Below are positions 1 through 6,027 of a stretch of 26,525 bases of DNA, one piece after another (position 1 is the stretch's first letter; every line of letters begins with the position of its first letter). Source of the DNA: CAYOVG01 sp964407285 (GTDB taxonomy: Bacteria; Desulfobacterota; Syntrophobacteria; Syntrophobacterales; Syntrophobacteraceae). The position numbers were made by a program, and so were the translations under genes. Under the pieces are notes generated by a model. The model saw only the letters and a program-made list of their open reading frames with translations, had not been told where the DNA came from and did not search any database. The stretch is taken from assembly GCA_964407285.1 (NCBI GenBank), contig CAYOVG010000048.1, positions 1 to 26,525 of the forward strand. The letters run 5' to 3'.

Positions 1-57
1 GGGGGGTAGGTAGGGGGGGGGTGAGATGGGGGGCGGGTGGGGGGAGGGGGGGAGGGG
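1..57. repeat. G-rich low-complexity tract
   Basis: Almost pure guanine on the plus strand, with many runs of three or more G separated by one to four bases, up to the edge of the 18-bp inverted repeat. Such a run fits a G-quadruplex-forming sequence on the plus strand (C-rich on the minus strand). It lies just past the end of the minus-strand operon. No coding sense is visible. An assembly or sequencing artefact at the window edge cannot be excluded. Confidence 0.6.
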
Positions 58-103
58 ATCTGCCGGCTTACCGGTAAGTTGGTGAACCGGTAAGCCGGCA
101 GAT
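58..103. repeat. perfect 18-bp inverted repeat, possible operon-end hairpin
   Basis: The arms at 58-75 and 86-103 are exact reverse complements around a 10-nt loop (76-85). The left arm and loop contain a smaller palindrome, CTTACCGGTAAG, at 67-78. It starts 1 nt past the stop codon of the last minus-strand gene, so it is well placed to end that transcript. No T-run follows in the minus-strand direction; a C-rich stretch follows instead. It may act as an mRNA 3'-end stabiliser, a factor-dependent terminator or a protein-binding site. Confidence 0.6.
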
Positions 104-104
104 T

Positions 105-329
105 CTATTCCTGAGAGTCGATCTTGCTGCGCACCCAATCGGTCAATCTGTCGATCGTGGTGATGTATCCTATGCCGGGACAGTAGTATGCCGGCAGTCC
201 GCCCTCTCGGATCGCCCGCCGAATGGAACGTTCATCCGGAGGACGTTCCTTATCCAGGTACTGCGCAATTCCTTTCAACCCCCTCAGGATGCCGCTCCAC
301 TCGTGACCTACCCGGTCTCTTCCGGGCAC
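105..329 (-). CDS. small DNA-binding-like protein at the end of the phage operon
   Basis: I do not recognise a named family. The C-terminal half (GILRGLKGIAQYL, then ERSIRRAIREGGLPAYY and a TTIDRLTDWVRSKI tail) resembles the short helix-turn-helix modules of excisionase/AlpA-like phage proteins: a helix pair with SIRRAIREG as recognition helix, then a beta-like turn and a last helix. The frame is open up to 467, and an ATG at 428 has a good AAGGAG sequence. That start would overlap the upstream gene by about 120 nt, and the AAGGAG is explained by upstream codons. I therefore prefer the GTG at 329, a 22-nt overlap giving about 74 residues. It is the last gene of the minus-strand operon and ends just before an 18-bp hairpin. 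The start is uncertain. Confidence 0.5.
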   Translation of the reverse strand: MPGRDRVGHEWSGILRGLKGIAQYLDKERPPDERSIRRAIREGGLPAYYCPGIGYITTIDRLTDWVRSKIDSQE

Positions 330-814
330 ATCCTTTCCCACTCCCGCGCAACCTTTTTCCAGGCCTGCGCGATCATCCGCCTGCAGTTTCCGTTCGACAT
401 CCCGCAGTAATCCAAATATTTCCTCCATTGCGCCTTCTCCTTTATCAATACGCCCGCAATGATGCATTCCTGTTCCCGATCCGTTAGAACCCGCTGGAAC
501 ATTCTCCCGAAGTCCCGCGCGTCCTCCTCGCTTTCCCGCAAACCTCGCGCCGTGCTTCGCGCCTCACACAGCCCCCGCGCTATCACCTCGAGTCCGCCCC
601 TGGAATTCACTCCGTAGCGCCTCCCGTACTCCGGGAGCGGAACAGCGCGCATCCCGCCGGTGGATTCGAGGTAGACCCAGTGCATAAGAAGTGATGCCAG
701 ACTGCGCGCCATAGATCCTCCCTTGCGATGCCGGACTATTTTCACGGCGGGGACGAACCCCGGCCCCGCCGTCGCCTCATCCGTGTCCTTGCCTCCCTGT
801 TTCCCCTCATTCAT
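308..814 (-). CDS. phage protein with C-terminal HTH-like segment
   Basis: A 168-residue protein of unknown function. The N-terminal part (from MARSLASLLMHWVYLES) is helical. The C-terminal part (LTDREQECIIAGVL, then KYLDYCGMSNGNCRRMI and a basic AWKKVAREWERM helix) looks like a sigma-70-region-4-like helix-turn-helix, so DNA binding is plausible. The first ATG overlaps the stop of the exonuclease gene (ATGA, 811-814), typical of translational coupling. A second in-frame ATG at 712 is preceded by AAGGGAGGATCT, a much better ribosome-binding site, and would give 134 residues. Either start is possible. Its place between the exonuclease and the small DNA-binding-like gene suggests an early, accessory phage function. 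Confidence 0.65.
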   Translation of the reverse strand: MNEGKQGGKDTDEATAGPGFVPAVKIVRHRKGGSMARSLASLLMHWVYLESTGGMRAVPLPEYGRRYGVNSRGGLEVIARGLCEARSTARGLRESEEDARDFGRMFQRVLTDREQECIIAGVLIKEKAQWRKYLDYCGMSNGNCRRMIAQAWKKVAREWERMCPEETG

Positions 815-1617
815 TCCACGCCGGCCGTCTCTTCCACTTCGGGCATGCGATCGACGACACGTCGCCGCGACTGCCGGTCCTGCTTCGGAAGGACGATCCA
901 GGGGGCAACCCGTTCAAAGAGGCTTACGATTCTCCATGTGTCTTCCCGGCAGTATTCGATAATGTCGTGATACCGGCCCTCCTTCCAGGCGCGATACACC
1001 ATGGCGCCGTTCATCCCTTCGGGTTTCCCGTCGAGGCCGAATCGCTTGAGATGCCAATCGAGGCTTCGAACCTCCGGTTTCCCGGTGAAGGGGTCGCGGA
1101 AGGCAAGCCGCTTCATGAGGTCGATGTGGTGGGGGTTCCCGAAGTTGCCGGGATTGCCGGTATCCTGGCGTCTCATGAGGTTTGTGACCGTATCCGGCGA
1201 GAAGCTTACATTCTGGAGCATGGACCTGCGGATGAGGGCCGGGAAGTCGAACCCTTCGGAGTTGAAGCCGATGAGCGGAATGCCGTCGCTATATGCTTTC
1301 CCGATGAAGTCCCAGGCTTCGTGTAGCATGTCGTACTCTTCGTCCTCATTGCGCGCGAACTTCACGAAGAAAGTCTTTTCCGGCATCTTGCACCCGGCGA
1401 AGCACACTATCTGCAAAAGGTCGGGATCGAACGACATTTTCTTCTCGACGTTGGCCTCAAAGGCGGCGCGGGCCTCGCCGATCTTCTCTTCGATTTTGAC
1501 GCGGTCCTTGAGGTTCCCCAGTTTCACCGACGCTTCGTCGAAAACCGGCCGGCAGGGTTGCGGAAGGGACTGGCAGGGTATCGTTTCGATGTCGAAAACA
1601 GCGTATTTCGTAATCAT
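811..1617 (-). CDS. DEDDy-type 3'-5' exonuclease (PolB exonuclease-like)
   Basis: Predicted to remove nucleotides from DNA 3' ends. The 268 residues carry the three DEDD exonuclease motifs in order: FDIET (residues 8-12, Exo I), GFNSEGFD (117-124, Exo II) and YCREDTW (222-228, Exo III with the Tyr-X3-Asp spacing of the DEDDy subclass), plus HHIDLM at 163-168. The architecture matches the stand-alone predicted 3'-5' exonuclease family related to the PolB proofreading domain, with no polymerase domain. The start at 1617 has AAGGAGGAG upstream and overlaps the previous stop by 4 nt. The stop likewise overlaps the next start by 4 nt, so the three genes are one coupled operon. In a prophage the likely role is DNA replication or recombination. 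The last 30 residues are basic and then acidic, and probably disordered. Confidence 0.85.
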   Translation of the reverse strand: MITKYAVFDIETIPCQSLPQPCRPVFDEASVKLGNLKDRVKIEEKIGEARAAFEANVEKKMSFDPDLLQIVCFAGCKMPEKTFFVKFARNEDEEYDMLHEAWDFIGKAYSDGIPLIGFNSEGFDFPALIRRSMLQNVSFSPDTVTNLMRRQDTGNPGNFGNPHHIDLMKRLAFRDPFTGKPEVRSLDWHLKRFGLDGKPEGMNGAMVYRAWKEGRYHDIIEYCREDTWRIVSLFERVAPWIVLPKQDRQSRRRVVDRMPEVEETAGVE

Positions 1618-2012
1618 GCGGCTCCTCCTTCCATTCCGAAGGCGTATTCAGTCCGGCCCGCGCGTTCTTCGGTCCCGGCCGTTTCGCCTGCAGCCATCGC
1701 TTTGTCGCGCCTTCCGGCAATCGCTTCAGCTTCGGTCCGAAGAGCGCGGCATTCCTTTTTGAGTCTCGCGATTCTGGTTCCAAGATCCATGATCCGGTAT
1801 TCCTTCTCCTCGATCGTCCTGCGGAGTCTCAGCAGCCTTTGCTGATACTTCCAGGCCTTCTGGTTGAACCGGTCGAACCGGTCCGCATCGAATCCATCCG
1901 ATTCGACTTCGGCGACCCGCGGGGGAGGGTTTTCCACGGGAGGTGATTCGCCCCGATCTCCGTTGCCGCTCCCCGGCCGCCCGATTGCCGTCGCCCGACT
2001 ATTCGCTTTCAT
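1614..2012 (-). CDS. coiled-coil phage protein of unknown function
   Basis: No family is recognised. The first ~35 residues are rich in Gly, Pro, Arg and Ser and probably disordered. From FDADRFDRFNQKAWKYQQ onward there is one long charged helix with heptad-like Leu/Ile spacing (RLLRLRRTIEEKEYRIMDL and RIARLKKECRALRTEAEAI), a clear coiled-coil prediction by eye. I chose the ATG at 2012 (132 residues) because GGAGG stands 9 nt upstream. An ATG at 2036 has a poorly spaced site. The stop overlaps the exonuclease start by 4 nt, so the two are probably co-translated and may act together. Confidence 0.65.
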   Translation of the reverse strand: MKANSRATAIGRPGSGNGDRGESPPVENPPPRVAEVESDGFDADRFDRFNQKAWKYQQRLLRLRRTIEEKEYRIMDLGTRIARLKKECRALRTEAEAIAGRRDKAMAAGETAGTEERAGRTEYAFGMEGGAA

Positions 2013-2521
2013 CTCTTTTCTCCTCCCGCTTTTCATCTCTCCGGGTATCAGTCGTCGGTCGTTTTACGCCACTTGCCGTCCATCGTTATTCTTCCGCCAT
2101 TCGGCTCCGCGCCCACCGGTTGCCATGTCCCTTCCCCATGGTTCCCGGCCGGGGAGAAGCATGGAAGACCCGGCCGGGCAGGGATGAAGCCGGGAAATCA
2201 GAGAAACCGGCTTCGGGGCGTTGATCCTGTCTGCAACCTTCGACCAGGTTGCCTCTGACCGGCTACAGGCAGCCGGTGCATGGTTCTCAAGGGCGCGCCG
2301 GCGTCGCGCCCCGATACTATTCCCGTCCATGCGGTTTGCCGGGTGGAGTTCCCCGAAATCGGTAGCGGCCCGGGGAAAGCCTTGACTCGCCGGTAGCATG
2401 GTGAAAACACCGTCGTTTGCGGTTTCTTCGGAGCATCGGATCGATCCCGTGTTTCCGACTCCGGACGCGTACTCGCCGATTCATCTTCCTCCCTCCGGGC
2501 GAAACCGGGGGAGGATGCGCA
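2013..2521. other. gap within the minus-strand operon, no supported gene
   Basis: About 500 nt between the Cro-like gene and the coiled-coil gene. Several frames are open on the minus strand (for example 2064-2399), but composition, start sites and lack of recognisable sequence do not single out one as real. A very short minus-strand reading ending near 2053 (MDGKWRKTTDD) has protein-like residues but no clear start. An unannotated small phage gene may be hidden here. I see no hairpin followed by a T-run. Confidence 0.4.
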
Positions 2522-2770
2522 TCACTGCGCGTTCATCGTCTCTTCGGCCTCCATTTCCTCCTGCGCAACGGTTCCGGCTCCACCGTCCACGGAATCGAGG
2601 AGTTCGTCGATGCTGACTTCTCCGTTGGTGGAATCGCGTATGGCCACGGCAAGCCTGGAGGACGGAACCTTGTGGCCGCTGACCAGTAGCCTCAAGTATC
2701 CGTAGCTCACGCCTATCCTGGCCGCGAACTCCTTTCTGTCTCTGTTTTTGAGATAGTCTTTAAGTTTCAT
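2522..2770 (-). CDS. Cro/YdaS-like helix-turn-helix regulator
   Basis: An 82-residue protein whose centre, KEFAARIGVSYGYLRLLVSG, is a textbook helix-turn-helix (residues ~12-31), followed by SSRLAVAIRDSTNGEVSIDELL as in Cro/YdaS-type phage regulators. The acidic C-terminus is probably flexible. The frame is open to 2842, but that extension runs through the operator region; ATG 2770 with a purine-rich site is the sensible start. The gene is divergent from the CI-type repressor, the classical layout of a lysogeny switch. It is therefore expected to bind the shared operators at 2814-2834 and 2874-2894 and to be the first gene of the minus-strand lytic/early operon. Confidence 0.8.
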   Translation of the reverse strand: MKLKDYLKNRDRKEFAARIGVSYGYLRLLVSGHKVPSSRLAVAIRDSTNGEVSIDELLDSVDGGAGTVAQEEMEAEETMNAQ

Positions 2771-2813
2771 CCCTCGCCTCGCCTGATAACGTTCAAATCT
2801 CAGTTTCGGAGGC

Positions 2814-2834
2814 AAGTTACCATACAGATAACGG
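2814..2834. promoter_or_regulatory. phage operator O2 (imperfect 5-nt-spaced inverted repeat)
   Basis: Left half GTTACC at 2816-2821, 5-nt spacer, right half GATAAC at 2827-2832. This is the same design as the perfect site at 2874-2894, with one changed base. On the minus strand it falls between a possible -35 (TTGCAT) and -10 (TAACTT) 17 nt apart, so it would block transcription toward the Cro-like gene. The promoter reading is inference from sequence only. Confidence 0.6.
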
Positions 2835-2873
2835 TAATGCAATATAAAAGTTACTAGCTAACAAGCGAATCTT

Positions 2874-2894
2874 GTGTTATCTGGCTGATAACAC
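2874..2894. promoter_or_regulatory. phage operator O1 (perfect 8-5-8 inverted repeat)
   Basis: GTGTTATC at 2874-2881 and GATAACAC at 2887-2894 are exact reverse complements with spacer TGGCT. The site lies 26 nt before the ATG of the CI-type repressor and covers a possible -10 (TGTTAT, 2875-2880) that has TTACTA 18 nt upstream, so it fits autorepression. A shorter palindrome, GTTACTAGCTAAC, lies between the two operators at 2850-2862. Confidence 0.7.
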
Positions 2895-2920
2895 TCACCG
2901 GCGAAGAGAGGGTGAAAACA

Positions 2921-3616
2921 ATGAAGCTCAAAGAACTGCTGAACAAGAATATGAAACGATTGCGCAAGCTTAAGTCGCTGACGCAGGACGAGTTGGCGGA
3001 GAAGTACGGCTGCAACCGGTCTTTCATCGCTCAACTCGAGACGGGGCAAAACAACCCCTCTCTTTCGGTCCTCGAAAGGCTTGCCGAAGTATTGGGAGTC
3101 GATGAATCCGAGATCTTCAGAATGGCCGAGGAGTCGGAGTTCGAAAGTGAGCATGCCTTTATTCCGCTATATAAGGTGCGGGCCGCGAACGGGTTGGAGG
3201 GGATTGTGGCCGGAGATGGGCCGGAGGTCGAGGAGCATCTCCCTTTCAAGCGTAGATGGCTTGTCCAGATGGGATACAATCCCGACATGGCGTCCGGGCG
3301 TCTGGCCTTGATTCGCACCAGGGGCGATTCGATGGCGCCGACCATCTGCGACGGAGAGGTCATTCTGACGGATTTGCACGAATCCGTTCGGATTCCGGAT
3401 AATATTAAGAGCGGCCATGTGTACGTGCTGAGATGGGGAGTTACCCAGGACGAGCTCTCGGTCAAACGGGTCCATATCGATTGGGCCGCCAGAACGATCT
3501 ATGCCACGAGCGACAATCCGTTATGGACGAAGAAGGAGATCGTGCTTTCCGAGGAAGCCGACCTGAAGCACACCATCCTCGGTAAAGTGATTTGGGTGGG
3601 AAAAGAAAAGTTCTGA
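2921..3616 (+). CDS. CI-type phage repressor (XRE HTH + S24/LexA-like domain)
   Basis: Lysogeny repressor that binds operators through its N-terminal XRE domain. The HTH runs over residues ~7-65 (LTQDELAEKYGCNRSFIAQL then TGQNNPSLSVLERLAEVL). The C-terminal S24 peptidase fold begins near FIPLYKVRAANG. It carries the nucleophile in TRGDSMAP (Ser137) and the general-base lysine in ELSVKRV (Lys182), the pair used for RecA-stimulated self-cleavage in LexA and CI. An obvious Ala-Gly cleavage dipeptide is present only in IVAGDG, so cleavability is uncertain. ATG 2921 is preceded by AGAGGG at a good distance; a GTG at 2912 would add three residues. It is divergent from the Cro-like gene, with two operators between them, so it should regulate both itself and the minus-strand operon. 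Confidence 0.9.
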   Translation: MKLKELLNKNMKRLRKLKSLTQDELAEKYGCNRSFIAQLETGQNNPSLSVLERLAEVLGVDESEIFRMAEESEFESEHAFIPLYKVRAANGLEGIVAGDGPEVEEHLPFKRRWLVQMGYNPDMASGRLALIRTRGDSMAPTICDGEVILTDLHESVRIPDNIKSGHVYVLRWGVTQDELSVKRVHIDWAARTIYATSDNPLWTKKEIVLSEEADLKHTILGKVIWVGKEKF

Positions 3617-3827
3617 TTGACGCCGTCCGGCGTTCGTTGCTTGCCTCGCTGTTTGTCGTTCATGGTTTGCGACTCGGCCCCGCGTAGCGTTACCGGGAGC
3701 CGCTTTCTCCGGTGACGGCGACGGCGGCTTCCGTTGTTCCACCCTCCCGGCCTGCAAAAAAAGCCTCAACGAAGTCACCGCAAAGCCCATTTCTTCTATT
3801 GCTTGCATTATCCGCATAACTTTATGC
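3617..3827. other. intergenic region after the repressor gene
   Basis: No supported gene. A small GC-rich stem (CGCCG/CGGCG, about 3620-3632) follows the repressor stop but has no T-run, so it is at most a weak terminator. The right end turns AT-rich (ATTATCCGCATAACTTTATG around 3808-3827) and leads into the promoter/operator described next. Confidence 0.4.
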
Positions 3828-3856
3828 TTGACGAGATGTTAGTTGAAAGATAACAT
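3828..3856 (+). promoter_or_regulatory. predicted promoter overlapped by a third CI-type operator
   Basis: TTGACG (3828-3833) and TAACAT (3851-3856) are 17 nt apart, a plausible sigma-70 pair. An inverted repeat, ATGTTAGT (3836-3843), spacer TGAAA, GATAACAT (3849-3856), covers the spacer and -10. It has the same 8-5-8 design and the same GATAAC core as O1, with one mismatched pair. Repression by the CI-type protein of the downstream XRE/zinc-ribbon gene is the natural reading. Confidence 0.55.
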
Positions 3857-4116
3857 TGCCCTCGATAACGCGATGGCGGACCTCCACTCGTCCGGATCGC
3901 CCGGCAGCCGAAGCCGCCCCTCAGGCGAACGAAGCACCGGCGAACCCGGAGAGGTCGAACCGGAAACAACGAACCCGGACCATTCGATCACAGCGGCCTT
4001 CGGGACCAAATTGCGATGGATCGAGAGGGGCCGGCGGGGGGAAGATTCTTGCGGAACTGAAACGGGAAAACGGAAGGGGAACCGAACCGCGGAAAAATCC
4101 CCTTCGGAGAGGAAAA

Positions 4117-4758
4117 ATGAGGCGGAGAGGGAAATCAAGCGTGAAGCGGCTCAGGGCTGCAAACATGGTGATCGGACAACGCATCCGCGCGCTTCGCAAA
4201 GCGATGGGAATGAGCGCGCGAGTGTTTGCCGAGGCGGTCGGAACATCGGGGCCGGTCCTCAACAACGTCGAACTGGGATGGAACGGGTTGCGTCCACAGG
4301 TCCTTGAGCACATCCGGTCCATTGCGGTCGATAACGATCAGCCGTTCCAAGTGGACGATATCGTACTGGTCCATTGCGATCGATGTACTCGGACCCGGTA
4401 CGTCCTTAAGGTGGACATGGAATTGCCGGGATTTGAGCGCACGTGCATGGTATGCAGGTCTCTAAGGGGCAGGCCGGCCGGCGGACAGGGCGACGGCGGC
4501 GGCATGCAGGCGGAGGAGATGGAGGAACTTGCGGAGGTGACGGCCGAGGAACTGGTGGAGGTGGTTCCCGGCTGCAAAATTTACCCTTCCAATTCGATGA
4601 GGACGGAGCAGTGTATGGCCTGCGACCGCGATAATCCCCGTACGTACGATGTCTGCCTGACCCACGCGGCCGTGAAGAACTGGCCGGGGTGGGAAGTATG
4701 GCGGCCGGAATCCGCGCTCGAGCCCGATGCCTCCGAACAGGAAGCGGTTGGCGGGTAG
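4117..4758 (+). CDS. XRE-type HTH protein with cysteine-pair (zinc-ribbon-like) domain
   Basis: A 213-residue protein not assigned to a named family. Residues ~17-65 form an XRE-like helix-turn-helix (IGQRIRALRKAMGMSARVFA then EAVGTSGPVLNNVELG). Next comes a CDRC...CMVC pair about 30 residues apart, which looks like a four-cysteine zinc ribbon. After an acidic Glu/Met/Val linker there is a third group (CKIYP, CMACDRDNP, DVCLTH) that could bind a second metal. I chose ATG 4117 because CGGAGAGG precedes it at a good distance. The frame is open back to 3856, but that part is Arg/Pro-rich and lacks a start site; ATG 4165 is an alternative. It lies downstream of a promoter covered by a CI-like operator. 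A phage transcription regulator is likely, target unknown. Confidence 0.65.
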   Translation: MRRRGKSSVKRLRAANMVIGQRIRALRKAMGMSARVFAEAVGTSGPVLNNVELGWNGLRPQVLEHIRSIAVDNDQPFQVDDIVLVHCDRCTRTRYVLKVDMELPGFERTCMVCRSLRGRPAGGQGDGGGMQAEEMEELAEVTAEELVEVVPGCKIYPSNSMRTEQCMACDRDNPRTYDVCLTHAAVKNWPGWEVWRPESALEPDASEQEAVGG

Positions 4759-4803
4759 GACCCGGGGGAGGAGCAGCGCCCCGGCGGACCCTCAACGGCC
4801 CGG

Positions 4804-4832
4804 CCGATCACCGGACAAAGCCCGGTGATCGG
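4804..4832. terminator. perfect 11-bp hairpin between convergent genes
   Basis: CCGATCACCGG (4804-4814) and CCGGTGATCGG (4822-4832) are exact reverse complements around a 7-nt loop. It sits between the converging XRE/zinc-ribbon gene and the coiled-coil gene, the usual place for a shared transcript end. There is no U-run in either direction, so it is not a canonical intrinsic terminator. Confidence 0.45.
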
Positions 4833-4898
4833 AAAAAGCCCGTGCGCCGGTCAACAAAGGCGAAACGACGGCGATGAGGGACTCCGTCCCCGGCGCTC

Positions 4899-5486
4899 TC
4901 AGCCGGCCTCGGACCCTTCGTCCCCATATCCCGGATACCTGCCGCGCTCCCCCACATAGGGCGGCAAGCCTTTCTCGAAACATCTCCTGTTCACTTCCCG
5001 GTGGAGTCGTTCGAGAGCATCGTCATACTCCGAAGTCCCATAGGTCCCCTGCGCCTTCTCGCGGGAGAGCTTGACCTCCTGGAGGATCTGGTTGAGCATA
5101 TCCCGTTCCTCCTGGGTGGCCCGGGCCCAGTCGGCAACCGTTTTACGCGCGGGCGATCTCAAGGCTCTCGATGCCCGCCTCTTGTCCTGTTGCCATCTCT
5201 TCGTTGCCGCATCCACCTGCTCCATTTCCGCTCTTCTTTGCTCCGCCTCGGCCTGCTGCAAGGCATACCATCCCTTCAGCACCCTGCTCTGCAGTCGCGC
5301 CAAGTCCGCCCGGAGTTCCTTGAGCCTTTCCAGCAGATGGCCGTCTTCGGGGGGAACGGCCAGCTCGATTCTGTGCAATGCCTCGTAAATCGGGATGAAG
5401 GCGGTGAAATGCTCGGGATATTCGCAGTGCTCCGAACGTTCGAGTTGCTCGGAATCTCTTGGATCTTCTTCTATATGCCTGTTCAT
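4899..5486 (-). CDS. coiled-coil protein of unknown function (phage-associated)
   Basis: 195 residues, no family recognised. The middle (about residues 45-125) is a long charged helix with heptad-like leucines (HLLERLKELRADLARLQSRV, then a Gln/Glu/Arg-rich stretch), followed by a basic KRRASRALRSPARK segment. A second helical block from ARATQEERDMLNQILQEVKL to LERLHREVNRRCFEKGLP follows, with a short Gly/Tyr-rich tail. The start at 5486 has AGGAGGGG at a good distance. It is minus-strand, convergent with the XRE/zinc-ribbon gene and followed by the hairpin at 4804-4832. The highly charged helices suggest a structural or scaffolding role, or nucleic-acid contact, but nothing decides between these. 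Confidence 0.65.
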   Translation of the reverse strand: MNRHIEEDPRDSEQLERSEHCEYPEHFTAFIPIYEALHRIELAVPPEDGHLLERLKELRADLARLQSRVLKGWYALQQAEAEQRRAEMEQVDAATKRWQQDKRRASRALRSPARKTVADWARATQEERDMLNQILQEVKLSREKAQGTYGTSEYDDALERLHREVNRRCFEKGLPPYVGERGRYPGYGDEGSEAG

Positions 5487-6027
5487 CGAGGCCCCTCCTG
5501 AATATGCTTGTGCGTTGCTGTTTTGCCGTATCGCGTGTCTCCTTGTTCAAGGATCACCAGTTACCTATCATTTTCAAAGCAGTTTGCAAATAGTTTTGAC
5601 GGGTTGGCGCGGACGAATCATGTTGTGCGAAAGTTTGCGTCGCCGTCCGGTGGAGGTGGTCCTGGAGGCGGGCCCATAGTGAAAATATAGGCTGGATGCG
5701 GATTTCCGCTCCTGGACACCCTCCGCGTGCGGTGGCTTATCGTGAGGTTTGGCGTCACTGGATCGTTGCGGTGAAATAGTCGGAAAAACTGCGCTGCGAA
5801 GTTTGCATTCAGTTGTTGAGGGCTTAAAGCTTGATCGGCCCCGGTCGATTCCGTTATTTCCGCAAGTCCCGTCGCTCCTGTCCGGGAACCTCTCTTGAAT
5901 TCGTTGCAACCATTCCGCGATACGTATATGATAAGGTAAATGCGGTTATGCGAGAAGCAAGTATGGTCGGGAGGAATTCATCAGTCTCATCCCGGAGGCG
6001 TTTTACCAAATCGATTGGAAGCGAATA
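5487..6027. other. intergenic region between phage-like block and chromosomal genes
   Basis: 541 nt between two divergent genes with no supported ORF. A TTGACG at 5596-5601 could be a -35 for rightward transcription, but no good -10 is found at 16-18 nt. I searched by eye for an attachment-site-like direct repeat or tRNA end and found none. The border of the prophage-like block probably lies here or in the preceding gene. Confidence 0.35.

Noticed and set aside
2064..2399. 111-residue minus-strand frame in the gap after the Cro-like gene
   Set aside because: No recognisable sequence and no convincing start site; competing frames of similar quality overlap it.
3856..4116. N-terminal extension of the XRE/zinc-ribbon protein, and an overlapping frame from 3843
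   Set aside because: Arg/Pro/Ser-rich and without a ribosome-binding site. The promoter -10 ends at 3856, whereas ATG 4117 has a good site.
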